Below, one piece after another: positions 57,581-64,000 of a stretch of DNA of 64,000 bases. The notes under the pieces were generated by a model. It worked only from the letters and a program-made list of their open reading frames with translations. It ran no database searches and had not been told where the DNA came from. Origin of the DNA: Flavonifractor sp052065355 (GTDB taxonomy: Bacteria > Bacillota > Clostridia > Oscillospirales > Oscillospiraceae); the NCBI RefSeq assembly GCF_052065355.1, contig NZ_JBQHUF010000012.1, positions 42,005 through 106,004 of the forward strand, in the 5' to 3' direction. The stretch's first letter is position 1; each line of letters begins with the position of its first letter. Position numbers and translations under genes: made by a program.

Positions 57581-58909
57581 ATGGCAGAAGTCATTATCAT
57601 GCCCAAACTGGGCTTTAACATGGATGAAGGACAGCTGGTCAAGTGGCACAAGGCTGTCGGCGACCCGGTGACCAAGGGTGAGGTGCTCTTTGAGATCAAC
57701 ACCGACAAGACCACCATGCCCGTGGAGGCCACTGCCGACGGTACTGTGCTGAAGATCATGCTGGAGGAAGGCGCTTTTGCGGACGTGTTCACCCCCATTG
57801 CGGTAGTGGGTGCCCCTGGAGAGGATCCCGACGCCGCGCTGGCTGCCGCCGGTGGGGAAGCCCCCGCCGCCGCACCTGCTGCTGCGGACGCCGCCCCCGC
57901 CCAGGTACCCCAGGTGGATCTCATTCCCGAGGTGCCCCCCATGGATCTGAAGGAACTCAAGCTCACCCCCAAGGCCAAAAAGCTGGTCAAGGAGGAGGGG
58001 ATCGCCCCCTCCGTCCTGGCCCAGATCAAGGGCACTGGCTTCCAGGGTGGCATTACCTACAAGGACATCAAGGCGTCCCCGCTGGCCCGTAAGGTAGCTG
58101 AGCAGAAGGGCGTGGATCTGGCGGCTGTCCCGGGCAGCGGTCCCAACGGCAAGATCATGAAAGCCGACGTGGAGAAGGCTGCCGCACAGCCTGTGGCTGC
58201 ATCGGACGAGCTGCAGATCGCCTCCGTGACCCCCTACAAGGGTGTGCGTAAGATCATCGGCGACAAGCTGGCCCAGAGCATGGCCACGGCGCCCCACATC
58301 TACTTTACAGATGCGGTGGATACCACAGAACTGACCGCCTTCCGCAGCAAGCTCAATGAGACGGCGGAGGTGAAGATCTCCGTCTCCGACCTGCTGACGC
58401 TGGCGGCCTGTAAGGCGCTGAAGAAGTATCCGGCCCTGAACGCCACTCTGAAGGACGGACAGATCATCACCTATCGCTCCATCAACGTGGGCACCGCCGT
58501 AGCCGGGAACAACGGCCTGGTGGTACCGGTGATTAAAAACGTCCAGCACAAGACCCTGACCGAGATCGCGGGCGAGAGCAAGGACCTTATCGCCCGTGCC
58601 AAGGAAGGGAGACTGGACCCCAAGGAATACAGCGACGGTACCTTCTCCATTTCCAATCTGGGCATGTTCGGCATCGGCAACTTCACCGCCATCATCAACG
58701 CGCCGGAGTCCGCGATCCTGGCGGTCAGCTCGGTGCGCAAGACCCCTGTGGTGGTTACCGATGAAAACGGTGAGGACACCATCGCCATCCGTCCTATGAT
58801 GAACATTCAGCTTTCCGTGGATCACCGCCTGATCGACGGCCTCATGGCGGCCCAGTTCGTTGCGTACATCAAGCGGCTGCTGGAAAACCCGGTCGAAATC
58901 TTACTGTAA
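57581..58909 (+). CDS. acoC: Dihydrolipoamide acetyltransferase (E2) with tandem E1/E3-binding modules
   Basis: 442 residues. The lipoyl domain (1-77) carries the lipoyl lysine in NTDKTTMPVEA. After an Ala/Pro linker come two peripheral-subunit-binding-like modules in tandem: LTPKAKKLVKEEGI...GGITYKDI and ASPLARKVAEQKGV...KIMKADV. The catalytic domain (about 210-442) ends with the active-site His in SVDHRLIDG. It would transfer the acetyl group to CoA. Its lipoyl domain is almost identical to that of the following E3 gene. AAGGAGG site. Confidence 0.93.
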   Translation: MAEVIIMPKLGFNMDEGQLVKWHKAVGDPVTKGEVLFEINTDKTTMPVEATADGTVLKIMLEEGAFADVFTPIAVVGAPGEDPDAALAAAGGEAPAAAPAAADAAPAQVPQVDLIPEVPPMDLKELKLTPKAKKLVKEEGIAPSVLAQIKGTGFQGGITYKDIKASPLARKVAEQKGVDLAAVPGSGPNGKIMKADVEKAAAQPVAASDELQIASVTPYKGVRKIIGDKLAQSMATAPHIYFTDAVDTTELTAFRSKLNETAEVKISVSDLLTLAACKALKKYPALNATLKDGQIITYRSINVGTAVAGNNGLVVPVIKNVQHKTLTEIAGESKDLIARAKEGRLDPKEYSDGTFSISNLGMFGIGNFTAIINAPESAILAVSSVRKTPVVVTDENGEDTIAIRPMMNIQLSVDHRLIDGLMAAQFVAYIKRLLENPVEILL

Positions 58910-58920
58910 GGAGACCTACC

Positions 58921-60654
58921 ATGGCAGAAGTCATTATCATGCCCAAGCTGGGCTTTAACATGGATGAAGGACAGCTGGTCAAATGGCACAAGGCGGTAGG
59001 CGAACGGGTCAAAAAGGGTGAAGTGCTCTTTGAGATCAATACAGATAAGACCACCATGCCGGTAGAAGCCACTGCCGACGGCACCGTTCTCAAGATCATG
59101 CTGGAGGAAGGGGCGTATGCGGAGGTGTTTACGCCTATCGCTGTGGTGGGCCAGGATGGGGAAGATCCTGATGCGGCTCTCGCCGCCCAGGCTGGGGAGG
59201 CGACGGCTCCCCAGCCCGCGGCCGCCCTGCCGGCAGCCTCCCAGCCCGCGGCGCAGCAGCCCGCTCCGATAACATACGAGTACGAGGTGACTGTGATCGG
59301 CGCAGGTCCCGGCGGATATGAGACGGCAATCAAGGCCGCCCAGATGGGCAAGAAGACCTGCATTATTGAAAGCACCTATTTTGGCGGAACCTGCCTCAAC
59401 GTGGGCTGCATCCCCACAAAGGCGCTGATCAAGACCGCTGAATTGCTGACAGAGATGCGCAAGGCCGGAGAATTCGGAATCAAAGGCGTATCTCCGGACG
59501 CTCTCAGCGTGGACATGAAGGTGCTGCAGGCCAGAAAGGGCCGGGTGGTCAAGACGCTGGTAAACGGCGTCAAGGCCCTGCTGCGGGGCAATAAGGTGTC
59601 CGTCGTGGAGGGCCGGGCCAGCTTTGTGGATGCCCATACGGTATCGGTGGCAGACAAGAAGATCACGTCAGAGACCTTCATCATCGCCACGGGCTCCTCT
59701 GTCTTCATGCCGCCTTTCATTGCCCAGGAGGGGAGCAATCACATTATCACCAGCACCGAGGCCTTGGATCTTGATCATGTGCCCGGCTCTATCGCAGTCA
59801 TCGGCGGCGGTGTTATCGGCATTGAGTTTGCCTATCTGCTCAGCCACCTGGGCAGCAAGGTCACAGTGCTGGAACTGACGGACCATATCCTGCCTATGGT
59901 GGATCCTGAGATTTCGGAGATGGCCCAAAAGCGTATGGAGGCGGAAGGCGTTACCTTCTATCTGGGTGCAAAGGTACAGAAGATCAGAGACGATGCGGTA
60001 TACTATGAGAAGGACGGTGTTCAGGCTTCGGTCCAGGCCGACATGGTACTGATGGCGGTGGGCCGGGTACCCAACACCGAGGGGCTCAATGCCGAAGGCA
60101 TCGGCCTGGAGTTTGACCGAAAGGCCATTAAGACCGACCTGCATATGCGGACCAATCTTCCCAATATCTATGCCATCGGCGACGTCAACGGCAAAGTTAT
60201 GCTGGCTCATACAGCGTCCCATGAGGGCATGGTAGCGGTGGCCAATATCTGCGGCCATGACGAGGAGATGAACTACGACCGAATCCCCTCCTGCATTTAT
60301 CTGGATCCGGAGATTGCCTGTATCGGTCTGACAGAAGAGCAGGCCAAGGAACGCCGCGGCGGGAACGTCAAAGTGGGCCGCTTCCGCATGAATGGAAATG
60401 GAAAATCCCTGGTAGAGGGCGACACAGACGGTGCGTTCAAAGTAATCGTCGACGCTGAATTGGGCGAAATTTTGGGCGTGCATCTCTACGGCAAGCATGT
60501 GACGGATATGATCGGAGAAGTTTCTGTGGCGATGACCGCTGAGGCCACTGCTGAGGAGATGATCCATGCGATCCATCCCCATCCGACAGTGAATGAGGCG
60601 CTTGGCGAGGCGTTCATGGCTGCGTGGAACGGAAAAGCCATCAATGGGCTGTAA
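58921..60654 (+). CDS. acoL: Dihydrolipoamide dehydrogenase (E3) with N-terminal lipoyl domain
   Basis: 577 residues, longer than the usual 470 because of an N-terminal lipoyl domain (1-77, lipoyl Lys in NTDKTTMPVEA) and an Ala/Pro/Gln linker. The E3 part has the FAD motif VIGAGPGGYETAIKAAQ, the redox disulfide in GGTCLNVGCIPTK, the NAD motif VIGGGVIGIEFAYLL, and the C-terminal His-Glu dyad in IHPHPTVNEALGEA. It reoxidises dihydrolipoamide with NAD+. AAGGAGA site; 11 bp after E2. Confidence 0.95.
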   Translation: MAEVIIMPKLGFNMDEGQLVKWHKAVGERVKKGEVLFEINTDKTTMPVEATADGTVLKIMLEEGAYAEVFTPIAVVGQDGEDPDAALAAQAGEATAPQPAAALPAASQPAAQQPAPITYEYEVTVIGAGPGGYETAIKAAQMGKKTCIIESTYFGGTCLNVGCIPTKALIKTAELLTEMRKAGEFGIKGVSPDALSVDMKVLQARKGRVVKTLVNGVKALLRGNKVSVVEGRASFVDAHTVSVADKKITSETFIIATGSSVFMPPFIAQEGSNHIITSTEALDLDHVPGSIAVIGGGVIGIEFAYLLSHLGSKVTVLELTDHILPMVDPEISEMAQKRMEAEGVTFYLGAKVQKIRDDAVYYEKDGVQASVQADMVLMAVGRVPNTEGLNAEGIGLEFDRKAIKTDLHMRTNLPNIYAIGDVNGKVMLAHTASHEGMVAVANICGHDEEMNYDRIPSCIYLDPEIACIGLTEEQAKERRGGNVKVGRFRMNGNGKSLVEGDTDGAFKVIVDAELGEILGVHLYGKHVTDMIGEVSVAMTAEATAEEMIHAIHPHPTVNEALGEAFMAAWNGKAINGL

Positions 60655-60663
60655 GGAGGAACT

Positions 60664-61404
60664 ATGACACACAAAGTTGCAGTTGTTACCGGAGGCGGAA
60701 AGGGCATCGGTCGTGCCACAGCGCTGCGGCTGGCCAGAGACGGAATGTATATCGCGGTGGTGGACCTGGACCCTGTGACAGCGGCGGCCACGGCGGAGGA
60801 TATCAGCCAACAGACCGGATGTGACAGCATCTCTGTCCAGGCGGATGTTTCCAGACGCGAAAGCGTTCATGAGGCTGTGGAGGCGATCCTGGAGCATTTT
60901 GGCCGAATCGACGTGTTGGTGAACAATGCCGGGATCCTGTCTCTGAAAAAGCCCTTTGTGGAGTATACCAAAGAAGAGTGGGACCGGGTATTTGGTGTGA
61001 ACCTGATGGGAGACGTGTTTTTTACTCAGGAGGTCCTGCCCACCATGATGGAACAGAAGTCGGGCAGCATTATCAACCTCTCCTCGGTGGCCGCTCACAC
61101 CGGTGGCGTATCGGCTTCGCCCATCTATTCTGCCAGCAAAGCGGCGGTTATGTGCCTGACCAAGTCCCTGGCCGGTGAAATGGCCCCCCACGGGATCCGT
61201 GTCAATGGGGTAGCGCCCGGCTATATCGCCACGGATATGACCATCGGCAAGAATGCCACCGGCAACAGTGCCGACGGCGTGCCCATGAAGCGCTTGGGGG
61301 AGCCGGAGGAAGTGGCCAGCGTCATCAGCTTCCTTGCCGGAGACGACAGCAGCTATCTGACCGGCGTTACCGTGGACATCAACGGCGGAACGCTGATGCG
61401 CTGA
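60664..61404 (+). CDS. Short-chain dehydrogenase/reductase (possible acetoin/diacetyl or butanediol dehydrogenase)
   Basis: A 246-residue classical SDR. Cofactor loop TGGGKGIGRATAL, DVSRRESV, NNAGIL, catalytic Ser in LSSVAA, YSASK (Tyr and Lys), and the C-terminal GVTVDINGGTLMR. The family includes acetoin/diacetyl reductases, 2,3-butanediol dehydrogenases and 3-oxoacyl reductases. I favour the first two because the preceding four genes are acetoin-dehydrogenase-like. AAGGAGG site; 9 bp after E3, so in the same operon. Confidence 0.85.
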   Translation: MTHKVAVVTGGGKGIGRATALRLARDGMYIAVVDLDPVTAAATAEDISQQTGCDSISVQADVSRRESVHEAVEAILEHFGRIDVLVNNAGILSLKKPFVEYTKEEWDRVFGVNLMGDVFFTQEVLPTMMEQKSGSIINLSSVAAHTGGVSASPIYSASKAAVMCLTKSLAGEMAPHGIRVNGVAPGYIATDMTIGKNATGNSADGVPMKRLGEPEEVASVISFLAGDDSSYLTGVTVDINGGTLMR

Positions 61405-61416
61405 CGGTATACGGCC

Positions 61417-61689
61417 ATGCTGAAAGCGATCGCGTTCAATGGCAGTCCCCGCCGACAGGGGAATACCTGGTATGCCCTGAACACCGTTTTGGAGGTTCTG
61501 GAGAAAAACGGGATACAGACGGAACTGGTCCAGATCGGGGACATGACTATCCAGGGGTGCAGAGCCTGCGGAGGCTGCGCAGCGGCCCGCAACGGGAAAT
61601 GTGTGCTGGACAAAGACGGGGTCAACGACTGCATCCGGCGTATGCAGGAGGCAGACGGTATCCTGTTGGGATCACCCCGTTTCCCTTAG
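61417..61689 (+). pseudogene. Truncated flavodoxin-fold NAD(P)H:FMN oxidoreductase
   Basis: 90 residues of a family usually 180-200 long. The FMN phosphate loop FNGSPRRQGNTW and the Cys-rich CRACGGCAAARNGKC are intact. The protein reads normally to EADGILLGSP, where family members continue, then ends RFP-stop. The break coincides with the switch to AT-rich DNA. It begins 12 bp after the SDR gene and was presumably the last gene of the sigma-54 operon. The remaining half is either deleted or beyond an inserted element. Confidence 0.8.
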
Positions 61690-61865
61690 TTAAAGATATT
61701 GTTAACAATTGAAAGATTCTTTTCCGCTGAATTAAAATCCACATGTTCAGTAAAACAAATAACTCTTGTACCCGTTTTGCCGGCAATCAGACAATAATCC
61801 TCCATCGTAGACATTCCATCAATTGAGAATTTTGAATGGACATGCATATCAACAAATTCATTCAT
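61686..61865 (-). pseudogene. Truncated PHP-domain phosphoesterase
   Basis: 59 residues beginning MNEFVDMHVHSKFSIDG, with the metal motif HVHS and later FTEHVDF, as in histidinol-phosphatase-like PHP enzymes of about 270 residues. It stops at the composition boundary, tail to tail with the cut flavin reductase; the two stop codons overlap. ATG 61865 has GGAGG. Composition belongs with the AT-rich side. Confidence 0.75.
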
Positions 61866-61936
61866 AATCGAGCCTCCATTTGTGAAGTTCATGCAGATCA
61901 GTGAACGCAAATACTAGATCACACTCCGACATGCTC

Positions 61937-63070
61937 TTATTTATGCGATGAACCCTTTTTTCCATTCTTGCTTTTATTGTTTACATAACGTCTCTTACTT
62001 GGCTTCAATCTACTCGAAGATCCAGCATTGTTCGACGAACCTGTATCCAATTCCGAAGCTCCTTTTTTCTTGGGTGCACTCATATTGCGGTTATTTAATC
62101 TACTTACCAATTGACCACATGCGGCTTTTATATTGCCACCTCGGGATTCTCTGATTTTCACAGTAAGTCCCACCTTATTTAACTTATCACGAAATGCAAC
62201 GAGTTCCTGTTTGTTTGGTCTTCGAACTGCTTTACAATCCGTTTCATTGTATTGTAAAAGATTAATCAATACATTTTTGTCACGAAACCATCTTCCCAAC
62301 TGTTTTACATCATTCGCACGATCATTTACACCCGGTATAAGCAAATATGCTATAGTAACGCTACGATTATGTCTTTCTGAATATGAGAGTACTGATTGAA
62401 CTACTTCATTTATATCATACCCTTTCATATGCGGCATGATATAGTCCCTTACATGCTGATTCGTGGCATGCAGGGATAACGTAAGTTGGATTTTTAAATG
62501 TTCTTCTCTCAACTTCTTCATCTGAGGGAGCGGTCCCGTTGTTGATATTGTTATACCATCTGTTGGAAAATCAAGTCCTTTGCGGTCTCTTAATATATGA
62601 ATGGACTTTATCACGTTATCATAATTGAACAGAGGTTCTCCCATGCCCATGAATACAATCCTATTTACTCTACCATTTATCAGTATTACTTGTTGAACTA
62701 TTTCAGATGGTGTTAGATTTCTGACAAATCCATTTTCACCAGAGGCGCAAAAGATGCACCCAACAGGGCAACCTATCATGGTGCTCACGCATACAGTAGT
62801 ACCAGTTTTTCTTTTAATGCTTACCGTTTCAATGCAATAGCCATCTGACAATTCAAAAACATATTTCTGAGTATCCGGACCACGAAAGATTTCCTTGATA
62901 GTTATCGTTTTATACTTGTTACTACTTTGGGAACCGGAGTATAATTCGCGATAAAACTTATCCGCCTCAACTTCTCCCAATACACCAACCATTTCAGAAT
63001 ATGTGTATCCATATGGATCCTTATATATATCCGTGGCTTGAACAGAAGCATTCTTAACCATATTCAACAT
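61937..63070 (-). CDS. RlmN/Cfr-family radical SAM methyltransferase
   Basis: 377 residues. The radical-SAM cluster is CPVGCIFC (Cys-x3-Cys-x2-Cys, residues 101-108). VFMGMGEPLFNYDNV, TISTTGPLPQM, SLHATNQHVRDYIMPHMK, AYLLIPGVNDRAND and IKAACGQL (second conserved Cys) define the RlmN/Cfr family, which methylates A2503 of 23S rRNA or tRNA. The N-terminal accessory domain is shorter than typical RlmN and nearer Cfr, while RESRGGN resembles RlmN. A basic Lys/Ser-rich 45-residue tail is unusual. GGAGG site. Low GC and its neighbours suggest horizontal transfer; drug resistance is possible but not shown. Confidence 0.85.
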   Translation of the reverse strand: MLNMVKNASVQATDIYKDPYGYTYSEMVGVLGEVEADKFYRELYSGSQSSNKYKTITIKEIFRGPDTQKYVFELSDGYCIETVSIKRKTGTTVCVSTMIGCPVGCIFCASGENGFVRNLTPSEIVQQVILINGRVNRIVFMGMGEPLFNYDNVIKSIHILRDRKGLDFPTDGITISTTGPLPQMKKLREEHLKIQLTLSLHATNQHVRDYIMPHMKGYDINEVVQSVLSYSERHNRSVTIAYLLIPGVNDRANDVKQLGRWFRDKNVLINLLQYNETDCKAVRRPNKQELVAFRDKLNKVGLTVKIRESRGGNIKAACGQLVSRLNNRNMSAPKKKGASELDTGSSNNAGSSSRLKPSKRRYVNNKSKNGKKGSSHK

Positions 63071-63116
63071 ATGACCTCCAATAAAAAATCACGCTAAGAT
63101 TCGTTGCAAAAGGCAA

Positions 63117-63389
63117 TCACATTTCCTTTGCAACGCCCTCCTGAAAAACTTCCATGGAATCCAACATTTTCAGAGTTCGTTCATCACTACTAAAAACTGC
63201 AAACAATGCTAAAAAAACAGTCCAATTCAATTTTTTCTTACCATTTTCAATTGCATTATAAGTTTGCCTTGAAATGCCTATCTTTTCAGAGATATCAGCT
63301 TGGGAAGCTCCTATCCTTGCACGCAGCACAGGCAACTCTGTTACCATTGTATTGATCAGTTCCATTCTCTTACTATTGTTAAACTCCAC
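63117..63389 (-). CDS. Small XRE-family HTH regulator
   Basis: 90 residues. The HTH occupies residues 18-68: LPVLRARIGASQADISEKIGISRQTYNAIENGKKK. The rest is a short C-terminal helix, so there is no separate effector domain. GTG 63389 follows GGGGA by 6 bp. It precedes the radical SAM gene by 46 bp on the same strand. Its promoter is flanked by GTTGTC/GACAAC motifs like those in the array to the right, so it may bind them. Confidence 0.85.
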   Translation of the reverse strand: MEFNNSKRMELINTMVTELPVLRARIGASQADISEKIGISRQTYNAIENGKKKLNWTVFLALFAVFSSDERTLKMLDSMEVFQEGVAKEM

Positions 63390-63492
63390 TTCTAATCCCC
63401 TTTCTAAAGAATAATTTGCTCCTTTTACTTAAGTTTGTTTAATTATCGTTCAGCAAAAGACCGCAAATTTTATCTTGAATGACAACAAATTT

Positions 63493-63521
63493 ATTATAGC
63501 ACATGTCGTCTATGTTGTCGA
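63493..63521 (-). promoter_or_regulatory. Promoter of the HTH/radical SAM genes
   Basis: On the minus strand TCGACA (63516-63521), a 17-bp spacer and a perfect TATAAT (63493-63498). GACAAC motifs overlap the -35 (63514-63519) and lie just downstream of the -10 (63481-63486). Confidence 0.7.
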
Positions 63522-63882
63522 TATGTCACCCTCGGCGACTTTAAATAATGTTTTGCTTTTCCCCGTTTTTTTCTGATTTGGGCTTTTGGGGCTTTAACAG
63601 AATTCGCAAATTTAAACAAAATGTAGAAAGTCTCGTGTTTATAACTGATTTTGCTGTTATCAGCGGGTGTTGTCACATTTCTCTCTGCTGTTGTCACCAT
63701 TGCTTGAGGTGTTGTCATTTTCTCCGTTGCTGTTGTCAAAATCATCTGCGCTGTTGTCATGATGTCGGCAACAATCGGGCGTAAAGAATGAGTTGCCGGA
63801 GAGTTCCTAATCTCTGAAAGCCCTTGATTTCAAGCCATTCTGCCGCTCTGACAACAGCATTTCTTTGTATCAATTCTTGGGT
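63522..63882. other. AT-rich stretch without a supported gene, holding the iteron array
   Basis: About 360 bp. Contains the five-copy array (63666-63759) and one isolated TGACAACAGC in the opposite orientation (63849-63858). A minus-strand frame in phase with the broken recombinase is open from 63882 down to a TGA near 63771 (RAAEWLEIKGFQRLG). I cannot assign it. Confidence 0.6.
63666..63759 (+). repeat. Five iteron-like direct repeats with exact 21-bp period
   Basis: GSTGTTGTCA occurs at 63666, 63687, 63708, 63729 and 63750 (first bases), each followed by 11 variable bases. Ten core bases are invariant except one G/C position. The 21-bp spacing places each copy on the same DNA face (two turns). 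This resembles plasmid or element replication iterons or an operator array. Confidence 0.8.
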
Positions 63883-64000
63883 TTACCTTTCGATATATTC
63901 ATCTATGACATTCAGGCCATGCTCGGCGGCATATTGCCGGAGCATCATGCGTTGTGTCTGAATACTCCCGCTTTCTCCTTGCAGTTCATCGTCCCGGCTC
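63883..64000 (-). pseudogene. Serine recombinase N-terminal fragment (partial, broken)
   Basis: 38 residues enter from the right edge: SRDDELQGESGSIQTQRMML, then RQYAAEHGLNVIDEYIER-stop. The SRDDE...ES-SI-Q pattern is the start of the catalytic domain of large serine recombinases (TndX/Tn4451-like integrases). The catalytic Ser region and the first residues would lie beyond 64000. The normal continuation after DEYI (DDGYSGT-like) is missing, so the gene is truncated or rearranged. Confidence 0.75.

Noticed and set aside
63494..63760. An 88-residue minus-strand protein with MTTxxxx heptads across the repeat array
   Set aside because: There is no ribosome-binding site, and identical wobble bases in every repeat unit point to conserved DNA rather than protein. 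Kept only as an alternative reading of the array.

Overview
The window looks like chromosome from a GC-rich, spore-forming, anaerobic Clostridia of the Oscillospirales type (Flavonifractor/Intestinimonas-like). The evidence is a spoIIR homologue, a V-type ATPase, TPP and T-box leaders, strong Shine-Dalgarno sites, and genes for fermenting 4-hydroxybutyrate towards butyrate. The genus is inference. The last 2.3 kb (from about 61,685) is clearly AT-rich and carries mobile-element remnants.

1-12,900: O-acetylhomoserine sulfhydrylase and a tRNA-editing deacylase; a TPP-riboswitch operon thiW-thiM-thiE-thiD-thiC (pyrimidine synthesis plus thiazole salvage); a leftward five-tRNA operon (Gly, Arg, His, Gln, Lys); a leftward TrpXYZ-type ABC transporter behind a T-box whose specifier codon reads UGG (Trp); a DMT exporter; an alkyladenine glycosylase; and a HAD phosphatase.

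12,900-29,200: PcrA-type helicase; a leftward six-gene surface-acylation operon (transglutaminase, DltA-like ligase, carrier protein, MBOAT acyltransferase, SGNH protein with Cys in the nucleophile position, lipoprotein); a GNAT acetyltransferase with an NSS transporter; then a leftward run Lrp regulator, aminotransferase, ThrH-like phosphatase, DUF1015, ispE and spoIIR. A candidate sigma-F promoter for spoIIR overlaps the end of ispE.

29,400-47,100: complete nine-gene V-ATPase operon in the order G/H-C-I-K-F-E-A-B-D; a LacI regulator beside a 1,443-residue secreted GH3 enzyme with Ig-like and SLH domains; an ECF sigma/anti-sigma pair divergent from a secreted stalk-domain protein; a YcxB-like protein; and a metallo-beta-lactamase-fold protein.

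47,200-61,690: what appears to be a sigma-54 regulon. An AcoR-like activator lies between a leftward Na+/solute symporter and a rightward operon encoding 4-hydroxybutyrate dehydrogenase, 4-hydroxybutyryl-CoA dehydratase, 4-hydroxybutyrate CoA-transferase, a complete acetoin-dehydrogenase-type E1a/E1b/E2/E3 complex and a short-chain dehydrogenase. I find -24/-12 promoters for the symporter, the activator and the operon, with related inverted repeats upstream. My reading is that acetoin (or a 2-oxo acid) is oxidised to acetyl-CoA and NADH, acetyl-CoA donates CoA to 4-hydroxybutyrate, and the crotonyl-CoA formed acts as electron sink towards butyrate.

61,690-64,000: the sequence switches abruptly to AT-rich DNA, cutting off a flavin reductase and a PHP-domain gene. 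Beyond are an RlmN/Cfr-family radical SAM protein, an HTH regulator, an exact 21-bp-period array of five GTTGTCA repeats and a broken serine recombinase: a degraded or partly captured mobile element, or an assembly joint.
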